Assembly: GCF_000931445.1 (NCBI RefSeq)
Contig: NZ_CP010849.1
Span: 5,146,001 to 5,210,000, forward strand
Length of the DNA: 64,000 nucleotides
Direction of reading: 5' to 3'
From: Streptomyces cyaneogriseus subsp. noncyanogenus
Lineage (GTDB): Bacteria; Actinomycetota; Actinomycetes; Streptomycetales; Streptomycetaceae
Shown: piece after piece, positions 8,678-17,204 of the stretch
How the letters are laid out: every line of letters begins with the position of its first letter
How positions within the stretch are numbered: the stretch's first letter is position 1
Notes under the pieces: model-generated
Seen by the model: the letters and a program-made list of their open reading frames with translations, nothing else
Database searches by the model: none
What the model was told of the DNA's origin: nothing
Translations under genes and position numbers: made by a program

Positions 8678-10788
8678 CCCTGGGGCACGCCCCGGGCGCA
8701 TCCGACACCCCGGATGCCGCCCGCCGTGCACTGCGTGGACTCGTCATGGCGTCGACCGTGCGCATTCATCGGGCGGACGTCGGGTATGCCCTCGACGAGC
8801 CCGCGACGTTCCTCGGGAGCGGCTTCTTCGTCGCCCCGAGCTGGGTTCTGACCTGCGCACACGTGGCCCGCGGCGGGGAGGGGGGCGGGATCGTGGTGGT
8901 GTACGAGTCCGCGCCGGGCCTCGGCATGTCCGCGGTTCCCGGCACCGTGGTGGCGACGCTCCCGGACGGGCCCGCGCCCGAGTCCGGCAACTGGCCCGCG
9001 CCCGACCTCGCTCTCGTACGGCTGAGCGAGCCGGTGGACCACGAGTGCGTGTACGTCTCCGAGCGCCCGGCGGCGTACTTCGGCGAGGGCAAGGTCCTCT
9101 ACGCCGGCTGGACGGTGGTGGAGGGGCGGCTCCAGTTCCTGGACGGCCCGCTCAGCGTGCAGGGCACCATCGGCGGATGGTCCACGGACGTGCAGATGCG
9201 GCTCGGGGAGAACGACCTGCCGCACGGCGTCTCCGGCGGGCCCGTGATCGACCCGGAGCGCGGCGAGGTCATCGGCGTGCTGAAATCGCGCTCGCGCCAC
9301 GCGCGCGGCGGCACCTCCACCGGCCTGGAGCAACTGCGGACCCTCCCGGTGCCCCCGGACGCCCCCCGCGCCGAGCGCGACGACCTCTACCAGGCCGTCT
9401 TCCACGCCCACGACCGCTACCACCGGGACCGGCAGCGCCATCCGGACGGCCGCCGCCACACCTGGGTCGACGTGCAGAGCCAGCTCGGCGCCCGGCCGGG
9501 CCGCACCCTGACCCCCGACGAGCGCGTCCAGTTGCTCGGCCGGCTCGCGGACCTGCCGCCGCCGGCCAGCACCCGGTCCCTGCTCGACATCCTCGACTCC
9601 CTGCCCGACTTCCAGACGCCGCTGCCGCTGCCCGCGCCGCGCGCCTGGCGGGACGGCCTCGGCGCCCTGTACGAGTGCGCGCGGGGCGACGGCGCGCTCG
9701 ATCTCGTCCTCGACTACGCGGTGCGGGCCATGGCCGCCGAGCGCCCCTTCGTGACGCCCAGCACCCCGGAGGCGGAGGAGGCGCTGTGGGACTGGGCGTG
9801 GCAGGCCGCGCAGCGGCTCGGCGTCCGGCACCGCCGCAGCCTCGCCGCGCAGCGGATCAACGGCTTCCTGTCGGGCCGGCCCGCCGTCGCGGCCGCCCCC
9901 GGCACCGGACGGCCCGGCGGCCGGGCGGACCGGGACCAGGGGCGCGCCGCACAGCCGTGCGTGCTGCTGGAGCTCGTCCAGCGGCACTGGGAGCCGGACC
10001 GCTGCGACTGGTCGGTCTGCGTGGTCGCGCCCGGCGGTGAGGCGGTCCGCCTGGAAGAAGCCGAACGGGCCCCGCTGGCCGGGCTGCCCGCACCCTTGGC
10101 GGTCCCGCTGGCGGAGGCGTTCCGCCGCTGCGACGAGCCCGGCCGGCCCGCCCTCCTCCAGGTGGCCCTGCCGCACTCGCTGCTCGGCCTGGACGTCGAC
10201 GACTGGCGGCTGCGCCCCGACGAGCCGCCGCTGGGGGTGCTGCGCCCGGTCGTGCTGCGCTGCTCCGACCGGGACCAACTGCCCGAGGACGACGAGGCCG
10301 CGTCCTACGGCGCCGACCGCCTGGACATCGACGAGGAGCGCCGGGCCCGCTGGCGCTGGCTGCACGCCCACCGGGCGAAGGCCGAGGTCCTCGACTGCGA
10401 CGAGGGCCTGCGCAAACCCGTACCGCCCGTGGAGCAACTGCGCGGCCTGTCCCACGGCACCGTGCCCGTGCTGTGCCGCTGGGGCGACCACCGCTACGAG
10501 GACGACGCGGCGGCGCTCGCCCGGATAGTGCGCGGCGGTTTCGGCGTGGCCCTGTGGCGCCGCCCGCGGGGGCGGCCGGAGGCGGTCTGCGGGGAGTTCC
10601 ACCGCGGCTCGTTCGACGAGATCGCGGGTCCGGCCAGCGCCTACCGGCTGCCGGACGTGGTGCACGCCCTGCGGTCCCGGCTGCGTTCCGGGCGGCCGGA
10701 CGCGTTCTGGGCCGACGGCATAGCACTCCTGTACGACGACCCCCATCAGCCGCTGCCCGGCACGGGCGACCTGCTGGAGGCCCCGTGA
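8674..10788 (+). CDS. Trypsin-like serine protease with VMAP-type C-terminal region
   Basis: 704 residues. Residues ~20-220 are a chymotrypsin-fold protease with the full triad: His63 in LTCAHVA, Asp111 in APDLALVRL and Ser187 in GVSGGPV. It has no signal peptide, so it should work in the cytosol. Residues ~280-360 form a helical module (LLGRLADLPPPASTRSLLDILDSLP) resembling effector-associated or VMAP middle domains. The C-terminal ~300 residues carry VLLELVQRHWEPDRCDWSV and WRWLHAHRAKAEVLDCDEG, as in VMAP-C. In vWA-MoxR-VMAP ternary systems the ATPase and vWA protein are thought to control such an effector. ATGA overlap with the preceding gene fixes the start. Confidence 0.88.
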   Translation: MTLGHAPGASDTPDAARRALRGLVMASTVRIHRADVGYALDEPATFLGSGFFVAPSWVLTCAHVARGGEGGGIVVVYESAPGLGMSAVPGTVVATLPDGPAPESGNWPAPDLALVRLSEPVDHECVYVSERPAAYFGEGKVLYAGWTVVEGRLQFLDGPLSVQGTIGGWSTDVQMRLGENDLPHGVSGGPVIDPERGEVIGVLKSRSRHARGGTSTGLEQLRTLPVPPDAPRAERDDLYQAVFHAHDRYHRDRQRHPDGRRHTWVDVQSQLGARPGRTLTPDERVQLLGRLADLPPPASTRSLLDILDSLPDFQTPLPLPAPRAWRDGLGALYECARGDGALDLVLDYAVRAMAAERPFVTPSTPEAEEALWDWAWQAAQRLGVRHRRSLAAQRINGFLSGRPAVAAAPGTGRPGGRADRDQGRAAQPCVLLELVQRHWEPDRCDWSVCVVAPGGEAVRLEEAERAPLAGLPAPLAVPLAEAFRRCDEPGRPALLQVALPHSLLGLDVDDWRLRPDEPPLGVLRPVVLRCSDRDQLPEDDEAASYGADRLDIDEERRARWRWLHAHRAKAEVLDCDEGLRKPVPPVEQLRGLSHGTVPVLCRWGDHRYEDDAAALARIVRGGFGVALWRRPRGRPEAVCGEFHRGSFDEIAGPASAYRLPDVVHALRSRLRSGRPDAFWADGIALLYDDPHQPLPGTGDLLEAP

Positions 10789-11009
10789 CCGCACCGGCCC
10801 CCGGGTCTCCCGGCCTCCTGCCGGGCCCCTTCGAGCGCCGGCACCGCGCGGCACGCCGGGACGGCCGCCCCGCCCCGTGCCGCGGCGTTCCCGCCCGCCC
10901 CGCGCCGCCGGACCGGCCCGCGGCCCCGTACCGGGCGCGGCGTGGACCTTTCCCCGGACGGACGGCGGGAGCACGACGAGCACCACGACAGGGCCCAGCG
11001 GACGAGTGA
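10785..11009 (+). CDS. Possible small Pro/Arg-rich protein (doubtful)
   Basis: A 74-codon frame begins with a GTG overlapping the protease stop (GTGA), which looks like coupled translation. The product is almost entirely Pro, Arg, Ala and Gly with no domain. Without it there is an unexplained 237-base gap inside an otherwise tightly packed operon. It could equally be non-coding. Confidence 0.25.
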   Translation: MTAPAPGSPGLLPGPFERRHRAARRDGRPAPCRGVPARPAPPDRPAAPYRARRGPFPGRTAGARRAPRQGPADE

Positions 11010-11025
11010 CGACGAGGACCGGAAC

Positions 11026-12048
11026 ATGACCGAATCCAGCGAGTGGCTCATCTACCGGGGCGCGGGCGAACCGCACGACGGCATCGAGCGGCTGCCCGAC
11101 CCTCCCCCCTGGCGGGACTTCTCCAGCCGGGACGCGGCGGGTTCGGGCGACGGCTCCGAGGACCGCAGACTCGGCGCCCACCGGCACCTGGCCGAGCTGC
11201 ACCGCCCCGGTGCCGAGGAGCTGGAGATGATCAACGCGGCGCTGTACCTGCGCCGCCCCCTGCTCGTCACCGGAAGCCCCGGCGCGGGCAAGAGCACCCT
11301 GGCCCACTCGGTGGCGTACGAGCTGGGCCTGGGCACGGTGCTGCGCTGGTCCATCGTCAGCCGCTCCACCCTCCAGGACGGCCTCTACCACTACGACGCC
11401 ATCGCCCGTCTGCAGGACGTGCAGATCGCCGCGCAGGGCGGCTACGGCGCGTCCGCCGGATCGCCCGGCGCGGTCGAGGGCATCGGCAGCTACATCCGGC
11501 TCGGCCCCCTCGGCACCGCGCTGCTGCCCTCCGACACCCCGCGCGTGCTGCTCATCGACGAGCTGGACAAGAGCGACATCGACCTGCCCAACGACCTGCT
11601 CAACGTGCTGGAGGAGGGCGAGTTCGCCATCCCCGAGCTGGAGCGCATCGCCGACCGGCTGCCGGACGGCGAGGCGGAGGTGCTCACCGCGGACGGGGTG
11701 AAGGTACGGGTGCGCGACGGCCGGGTGCGCTGCCGGGCCTTCCCGTTCGTCGTGCTCACCAGCAACGGCGAACGCGACTTCCCGGCGCCGCTGATGCGCC
11801 GGTGCATCCACCTGGAGCTGGGCCGCCCCGACCACAACCGGCTGGCCACCTTCGTCCGGGCCCACCTGGGCGACGAGGCGGCCCGGGCCGGCGACGACCT
11901 GATCACCCGGTTCCTGGAACGCTCCCGCAGCGAGCTGCTGGCCGCGGACCAGTTGCTGAACGCCATCTACCTCACCGACGCCGCCGCCCCGCCCAGCCGC
12001 GACCGGCTCGCCGACCTGCTCATCCAGCGGCTCGACCGCCCGAGGTGA
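11026..12048 (+). CDS. MoxR-type AAA+ ATPase of the vWA-MoxR-VMAP system
   Basis: 340 residues. Walker A GSPGAGKS is at 83-90, Walker B LLIDELDKSD has its Asp near 178, and the post-Walker-B helix insert and sensor segment VVLTSNGERDFPAPLMRRCIHLEL follow. This is the MoxR/ChlI-like pattern that assembles hexamers and remodels vWA-bound clients. The start MTESSEWLIYRGAGEPHDGI is the conserved beginning in this subfamily; the frame is open 28 codons upstream. It lies 7 bases before the vWA gene, and the two are almost certainly partners. Confidence 0.9.
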   Translation: MTESSEWLIYRGAGEPHDGIERLPDPPPWRDFSSRDAAGSGDGSEDRRLGAHRHLAELHRPGAEELEMINAALYLRRPLLVTGSPGAGKSTLAHSVAYELGLGTVLRWSIVSRSTLQDGLYHYDAIARLQDVQIAAQGGYGASAGSPGAVEGIGSYIRLGPLGTALLPSDTPRVLLIDELDKSDIDLPNDLLNVLEEGEFAIPELERIADRLPDGEAEVLTADGVKVRVRDGRVRCRAFPFVVLTSNGERDFPAPLMRRCIHLELGRPDHNRLATFVRAHLGDEAARAGDDLITRFLERSRSELLAADQLLNAIYLTDAAAPPSRDRLADLLIQRLDRPR

Positions 12049-12055
12049 CCGGCCG

Positions 12056-15000
12056 ATGACCGACGCAGCGCCGCGTCACGGTCCTCACACCCCCGGCGAC
12101 GGACCCGAGGCCGGGCCCGCCGGTCTGCCCGGGAGCGACCCCCTGGCCGAACTCATCCTCCGGCTGCGCGAGATCCACCTCGACCCGGACGCCGAGCAGT
12201 TGTGCGACGCCCTCTGGCTGGCCCGCTGGACCCGGCCGGCGGACGGGCAGGACGGCCCCCCGCCCGGCGGGCGGATCGTGCCACCGGTCGAGCCCCCGCC
12301 CGTCCGCCCCCTGCCGCCGCCGGACGACACCCCGCCCCCGGCGCCGGAACCGCAGCCGTACGCGGACCCGGCCGACCGGCGGGTCGCCCTCTACCCCGTA
12401 CCGAGGGACGGGTCGCCGCCCATGGCGGGGCCGGGCCGGGCCCGCGCCCTGCCGGTGGGCGTACCGGCCGCACCCGTCCTGCCCGCGCCCCTCGAACTCC
12501 AGCGGGCGCTGCGCCCGTTGCAGGGCTACCGCAGCGCCGCCCCGCCGCGGCGCACCGAGCTCGACGAGGTCGCGACGGCGGAGGCGAGCGCCGAGGCCGG
12601 CGGGCTGATCCTGCCCGTCCGCCGCCATGTGCTGCGCGGCGACGCACGGCTGCAACTGGTGATGGACGCCTCGTCCTCGATGCGCGTGTGGGACCGCCTG
12701 TTCACCGAACTGGAGCAGGTGTTCTCCCAGTTGGGCGCCTTCTCCGACATCCAGGTCGGCCATCTGCACCAGGACCCGGGCGGCGCCCCGGCCGTCAGCC
12801 GCAGCCCCGACGCGTACGCCGCGCCGCTGCACTCGGCGGACCGGCTCAGCGACCCGACCGGACGCCGCATCGTCGTGCTGGTCAGCGACTGCGCGGGCCC
12901 GCTGTGGCACAGCGGCCACGCCCACCGGCTCCTGCACCACCTGTCCCGGCAGGGGCCGGTCGCCGTGCTCCAGCCGCTGCCGCAGCGCATGTGGAACCGC
13001 ACCCGGCTCCCCGTCACCTTCGGCGAGCTCTCCCGGGGCGACACCCTGGGTGGCGCCGCCGCGCTGCGGGTGCGCACCGCCGCCGGAGTGCCGGCCGAGG
13101 CCCGCCGGGGCGCGGTGCCGGTGCCGGTGCTGCCGCCCGAGCCGGTCGCCCTCGGCTCGTGGGCGCGCCTGCTGTCCGGGGCCGGTGCCGGGCCGGTGCC
13201 GGGCGCCGTGGGCTGGGTGCGCGCCGACCAGCCGCCCGCCCCGGCCGCGCGTCCCGACCGGCAGCGGACGCCGTTCGAGCGGGTCAGCCGGTTCAGCTCC
13301 GGCGCCTCCCCGGCCGCCGGGCGCCTGGCCGTCTACCTCGCGGCGGCCCCGCTGTCCCTGCCGGTGATGCAGTTGGTGCAGCGCACGATGCTGCCCGACT
13401 CCGGCCCCGCCGAACTCGCCGAGGTCCTGGTCGGCGGCCTGGTCACCCGGGCCGGCGCCGACCACGGCGACGGCACCCACTGGTACGAGATCGAGCCGGA
13501 CGTACGGGACGCCCTGCTGTCCCGCCTGGGCCGGGACGAGGCCATGCTCGTGCTCAAGCACTGTTCGGAGTACATAGAGCAGCGCTTCGGCAAGGGCGGC
13601 CCCAACTTCCCGGCCCTCGCCCTGGCCCAGCTCGGCGACGCCGGTTCGGGACGCCCCTACACCCACGCCGCCGGCTACTCCGGCGAGACGGCCGGGAACG
13701 GGGAGGGCGATCCGGTCCCGCAGCCCTTCGCGGAGATCGCGGCCCGGGTGCTGGAACGGTTCATGCCGCTGCCCGAGCAGTTCGCCCCGTACGACGGCGG
13801 CCGGGCGGACGCGCGGCCCGCCGCGGAACGGCCCCCGCACCGGGCGGTCACCCGGGCCCGAGCACTGCTCGCCCGGTTCGACGCCGAGGGCATGATCCAG
13901 GACGTGATCGACGCGGTGCAGCTCCTGCGCGGCGCCACCGAACACGATCGTCCGCCCGGCGCGGACCCGCGGCTGTGGGCCGAGTACGCCTACTGCACCC
14001 TGCGGCTGTGGGAGGTGCAGGGCGGGACGGCCCTGCTCCAGGAGGCGGAGCGGGCGGCCGAACGCGCCGCCGCGCACCCCCGCGCGCTGCGCGAACGCGC
14101 CGTCCTCGCGCGCGTGCTGCACGCCGCGGCCACCGACGCCCGGCGCCGCGGCGACCGGCCCGGCGCGCTGGAGCTGCTGCGCCGCGCCGACCGGGAGTAC
14201 GCGGTGGCCTGCGCGGCACCCGGACTCGACGACGAGGAGGCGCTGCGGCTCACCCTGGAACGGGTCGGCGCCCTGGAGGCCCAGTGGCGCCTGGGCGGTG
14301 ACAGCGCCCTCCTGCAAGGCGCGGTCGGCATGCTGGAGGCGTTCGCCGACGCCTGGCCCGACCGGGGCGGCCGCCCGCCCGGGCTGCCCCTCGCCCACGG
14401 CCGGATGCTGCTGCGCCTGTCGGAGGTCACCTCCGACCCGGCCCAGGCCCGTCTGTACGCCGAGCAGGCGGCCCGGTCGCTCGGCACCGCCCTGGAGGCC
14501 GGCGACCGGCAGGACACCGCCGAGTCGGTCCGCGCCCGGGTGCGGATCCTGACCGACCTGGCCGACGCGCTGCTGGGCGCGGGCGGCCCGCTGGAAGTGG
14601 CCCAGGCCCGGGTCGACGAGGCCCTCGGCGCGGTACGGGAGCAGGGGCAGCGCGCGGCCCTGCTGGTCCGCGCCGGACGCATCGCCGTCGCGCGCCACGC
14701 CGAGTCGGGGGAGCCGGCCGAACTCCAGCGCGCCGCCGACCGTTTCGCGCAGGCCGCGCAGCGGCTGCCGCGCGACGCGCCCACGCACGCCGACGTGCTC
14801 GCCGAATGGGGGGAGGCGCTGCTGCGGCTCGCCGGGCTGGAGACCGGCGCGCGGTCCCAGGAGCGGTTGTCCCGGGCCATCCGGGTGCTGCGGGACTGCC
14901 GGATGGAGACCCCGGCGGGCAGCCGCCGCCTCGCCCGTCGGCTGCTGCTGCTCGGGCGGGCGCTGATGCTCCGGTACGGGGCGCGCGGCGACCGGGTGGA

Positions 15001-15412
15001 CCTGCGGGAGGCCGAGTACCTCTTCGGGCTGGCGGCGGCCGACGCGGACGACGCGCTGCTGGCCGCCCGGTGCCGGCTGGAGCTCGGGCAGGCCCAGTAC
15101 GAGGCGTACCGCAGCCTCGGCCGCGCGACGCGCCTGGACGTGGCGGTGGACGCCTTCCGGGCCGCCGCCGAGTCGGCCCGCAGGGCGGAGGAGGAGGCCG
15201 AGACCGAGCGGCGGCGCCAGGAGGCCGTGGAGCTGGCCGCGCAGGCGCAGCACTGGCGGGGTATGTCCTACGAAGCGGCCGGGCGTCCCCGTGCCGCCCG
15301 GGACGCCTACCGGGCGGCCCAGGCGCAGTGGGCGCGGCTGCCGGACGGCAGCCTGGGCACGGGCGAGCCGACCGCGCGGCAGACGGCGCAGCGGCTGGCC
15401 GCGCTGGAGTGA
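12056..15412 (+). CDS. SAV_2336-like vWA domain protein with TPR-rich C-terminus
   Basis: 1118 residues. After a Pro-rich N-terminal region (to ~130), a vWA domain begins near 195 with the MIDAS motif DASSS at 204-208 and continues through IVVLVSDCAGPLW. A middle region (~280-560) contains ARRPD-like linkers and helical segments (VMQLVQRTMLPDSGPAELAEVLVGGLV) of the SAV_2336 family. From ~600 to the end there are many helix-turn-helix repeats rich in Ala/Arg/Leu (TPR-like). In MoxR-vWA pairs the vWA protein is the scaffold or client adaptor. It sits between the ATPase gene and the RiPP precursor, joining the VMAP and Fxs parts on one strand. Confidence 0.85.
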   Translation: MTDAAPRHGPHTPGDGPEAGPAGLPGSDPLAELILRLREIHLDPDAEQLCDALWLARWTRPADGQDGPPPGGRIVPPVEPPPVRPLPPPDDTPPPAPEPQPYADPADRRVALYPVPRDGSPPMAGPGRARALPVGVPAAPVLPAPLELQRALRPLQGYRSAAPPRRTELDEVATAEASAEAGGLILPVRRHVLRGDARLQLVMDASSSMRVWDRLFTELEQVFSQLGAFSDIQVGHLHQDPGGAPAVSRSPDAYAAPLHSADRLSDPTGRRIVVLVSDCAGPLWHSGHAHRLLHHLSRQGPVAVLQPLPQRMWNRTRLPVTFGELSRGDTLGGAAALRVRTAAGVPAEARRGAVPVPVLPPEPVALGSWARLLSGAGAGPVPGAVGWVRADQPPAPAARPDRQRTPFERVSRFSSGASPAAGRLAVYLAAAPLSLPVMQLVQRTMLPDSGPAELAEVLVGGLVTRAGADHGDGTHWYEIEPDVRDALLSRLGRDEAMLVLKHCSEYIEQRFGKGGPNFPALALAQLGDAGSGRPYTHAAGYSGETAGNGEGDPVPQPFAEIAARVLERFMPLPEQFAPYDGGRADARPAAERPPHRAVTRARALLARFDAEGMIQDVIDAVQLLRGATEHDRPPGADPRLWAEYAYCTLRLWEVQGGTALLQEAERAAERAAAHPRALRERAVLARVLHAAATDARRRGDRPGALELLRRADREYAVACAAPGLDDEEALRLTLERVGALEAQWRLGGDSALLQGAVGMLEAFADAWPDRGGRPPGLPLAHGRMLLRLSEVTSDPAQARLYAEQAARSLGTALEAGDRQDTAESVRARVRILTDLADALLGAGGPLEVAQARVDEALGAVREQGQRAALLVRAGRIAVARHAESGEPAELQRAADRFAQAAQRLPRDAPTHADVLAEWGEALLRLAGLETGARSQERLSRAIRVLRDCRMETPAGSRRLARRLLLLGRALMLRYGARGDRVDLREAEYLFGLAAADADDALLAARCRLELGQAQYEAYRSLGRATRLDVAVDAFRAAAESARRAEEEAETERRRQEAVELAAQAQHWRGMSYEAAGRPRAARDAYRAAQAQWARLPDGSLGTGEPTARQTAQRLAALE

Positions 15413-15431
15413 GACGGGCGCCGAGGCCCGA

Positions 15432-15494
15432 CACGGCGGTGAGCGCGGTGAGCGCCGTGAGAACAGTGAGTGCAGTGGGACCAGTGGGACCAGT
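15432..15494 (+). repeat. Seven 9-base tandem repeats with in-frame GTG codons before fxsA
   Basis: Degenerate units of consensus GRGNNCNGT run without gaps: 15432-15440, 15441-15449, 15450-15458, 15459-15467, 15468-15476, 15477-15485 and 15486-15494. The last two are identical. The 9-base period keeps the frame of fxsA, and every unit junction creates a GTG codon in that frame, with no stop before the fxsA ATG. If translated they would encode three-residue repeats (SAV, SAV, RTV, SAV, GPV, GPV). Confidence 0.85.
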
Positions 15495-15510
15495 GAGAGG
15501 GGAACGGGGT

Positions 15511-15735
15511 ATGGAAGCACGGAACGAGTCCTGGCCGCCCGCGGCGCCCGCGTCCTTCGGGGAGCCGCCGCCGGTGACCCCGCCTCCCGCGGAGCCGCTG
15601 CCGGACCTGCTGACCCTGGATCTGGCGGAGCTCGGCACCATCGAGCACCCGGTGCTGCGCGAGGTGGTGGGCGAGTTGCGGGCCAGGGCGGCCGAGCAGA
15701 GCGAGATGCTCTGGGGGTTCGACAACTCCTTCTGA
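15511..15735 (+). CDS. fxsA: FxSxx-type cyclophane RiPP precursor peptide
   Basis: 74 residues. The middle reads LPDLLTLDLAELGTIEHPVLREVVGELRARAA, a leader of the FxsA type, and the extreme C-terminus is MLWGFDNSF. In FxSxx precursors the maturase crosslinks an aromatic residue to the residue two positions later near the C-terminus. Here the fitting triad is F-D-N, a variant of F-x-S. The ATG is chosen for the GAGAGGGG ribosome site 8 bases upstream; in-frame GTGs in the upstream repeat would add up to 24 residues. It is followed by a hairpin and then the maturase. No cleavage site or export gene is evident, so the peptide may act inside the cell. Confidence 0.82.
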   Translation: MEARNESWPPAAPASFGEPPPVTPPPAEPLPDLLTLDLAELGTIEHPVLREVVGELRARAAEQSEMLWGFDNSF

Positions 15736-15833
15736 GTCTTTCAAATGGCACGCTGACGGCCATTCAGCGACTATTTCCGATCGCTTTTGTCGATGCTTCG
15801 GACAAGTCTGATCGCCCCGGGTTTCGGGCCTGT

Positions 15834-15904
15834 GCCGTACGGGGATGCGGCCCGTGCGGCGCGGCGCCGTGGCACGGGCGTCGCGGCAGCGCGGGCCGTA
15901 CGGC
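15834..15904 (+). promoter_or_regulatory. Nested hairpin between precursor and maturase genes
   Basis: GCCGTACGG (15834-15842) pairs with CCGTACGGC (15896-15904). Inside it, CCCGTGC (15851-15857) pairs with GCACGGG (15872-15878). The structure ends just before the maturase's G-rich ribosome site (15907-15911). It could act as an attenuator that keeps precursor mRNA above maturase mRNA, or protect the 3' end of the precursor message. Confidence 0.55.
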
Positions 15905-15917
15905 ATGGGGGTGCTGA

Positions 15918-17204
15918 GTGTCGGGAGAAGCAGCCACCGGTCCGCACCCCGCACTCCCCGGCCGGGCGGCACGGCCCGCGGCCGCCGTCCCGTTCCGGCA
16001 GTTCATCGTCAAGGCGCACGGACGCTGCAACCTGGCGTGCACCTACTGCTACCTCTACGAGGGCCCCGACACCACCTGGCGCGCCCGCCCCGCCGCCGCC
16101 CCCGCCGAGGTCCTGGACCGCACCGCCGCCCGTATCGCCGAGCACGCGCGCACCCATGGGCTCACCGCCCTCGCCCTGGTCCTGCACGGGGGCGAGCCCC
16201 TCCTCGCGGGCGCCGGCACCCTCGCCGGCTTCACCGCCCGGGTGCGCGAGCGCGTCCCCGACGGCTGCGCGGTCCACGCCACCGTCCAGACCAACGGCAC
16301 CCTGCTGACCGAGGAGCGCCTCGCCGTGCTGGCCGGCGCCGGCATCCGCGTCGGCATCAGCCTCGACGGGGGCACCGCCGCGCACAACAGGCGGCGCGTC
16401 GACCACGCGGGCCGCCCCTCCTGGCCCGCCGCCGCACGCGGTGCCCGCCTGGCCGCCGCCCGCTTCCCGGGGTCGTACGCGGGCATCCTCACCGTCGTCG
16501 ACCCGGACCTCGACCCGGTGGGGACCTACGAGTCGCTCCTCGCCCTGCGCCCGCCCGCCCTCCACCTGCTGCTGCCGCACGGCAACTGGTCCGCGCCCCC
16601 GCCGCACCTGGGCGGCGTCCGCTACGGCGCCTGGCTCCGCGCCGTCTTCGACCGCTGGTGGGCGGCGGGCCGCAGGGAGGTCCGGGTGCGGCTCTTCGAG
16701 GAGTGCGTGGCGCTGCTGCTGGGCCTCCCGGCCCGCACCGAGGCGCTGGGACTGGCGCCCTTCGACGCGGTCGTGGTGGAGACCGACGGCTCGATCGAGC
16801 AGGTCGACTCGCTCAAGTCGGCCTACCCCGGCGCCGCGCGGACCGGCCTGGACGTCTTCGGGAACTCCTTCGACGAGGCGCTGCGGCACCCCGGCGTGGC
16901 CGCCCGGCAGGCGGGCGCGGCGGCACTCGCCCCGCAGTGCCGGGCCTGCCCGCTGCTGCGGGTCTGCGGAGGCGGCCACTACGCGCACCGCTACCGCGCC
17001 GGGCACGGCTTCCGCAACCCCTCGGTGTACTGCGCCGACCTCCAGCACTTCATCCGCCACGTGGCCGCGCGCCTCGCCCGCGCCGCGGCCCCCGGCCCGT
17101 CCCCAACCCCAACCCCGCCCCCGCCGCCCTCCGCGCTCCCGGCCCCGCCCCCGCCCCCGTCTCCGTCCTCGTCCTCGTCCTCGTCCGAAGGGGGCCCTCC
17201 GTGA
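15918..17204 (+). CDS. fxsB: Cyclophane-forming radical SAM/SPASM maturase, FxsB family
   Basis: 428 residues. The radical SAM cluster motif CNLACTYC has its cysteines at 37, 41 and 44, followed by LHGGEPLL and VQTNGTLL typical of peptide maturases. The C-terminal SPASM-like region has CRACPLLRVCGGGHYAHRY and a further Cys in SVYCADL for auxiliary Fe-S clusters. Known FxsB enzymes form a C-C bond between an aromatic ring and the beta carbon two residues later. A Pro/Ser-rich low-complexity tail (~380-428) ends the protein where the fused form would continue into the HExxH domain. GTG start. The stop overlaps the next start (TGATG). Confidence 0.93.
   Translation: MSGEAATGPHPALPGRAARPAAAVPFRQFIVKAHGRCNLACTYCYLYEGPDTTWRARPAAAPAEVLDRTAARIAEHARTHGLTALALVLHGGEPLLAGAGTLAGFTARVRERVPDGCAVHATVQTNGTLLTEERLAVLAGAGIRVGISLDGGTAAHNRRRVDHAGRPSWPAAARGARLAAARFPGSYAGILTVVDPDLDPVGTYESLLALRPPALHLLLPHGNWSAPPPHLGGVRYGAWLRAVFDRWWAAGRREVRVRLFEECVALLLGLPARTEALGLAPFDAVVVETDGSIEQVDSLKSAYPGAARTGLDVFGNSFDEALRHPGVAARQAGAAALAPQCRACPLLRVCGGGHYAHRYRAGHGFRNPSVYCADLQHFIRHVAARLARAAAPGPSPTPTPPPPPSALPAPPPPPSPSSSSSSSEGGPP

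Noticed and set aside
7855..11865. A 1336-codon open frame on the minus strand
   Set aside because: Antisense to the Trypco1, protease and MoxR genes; composition is that of a shadow frame.
12020..15763. A 1247-codon open frame antisense to the vWA gene
   Set aside because: It is a high-GC shadow frame rich in Arg, Pro, Gly and Ala with no domain or ribosome site. The plus strand carries clear vWA and TPR motifs.
17100..17195. Pro/Ser microsatellite as a regulatory repeat
   Set aside because: It is in frame and codes for the low-complexity tail of the maturase, so it is explained by coding.
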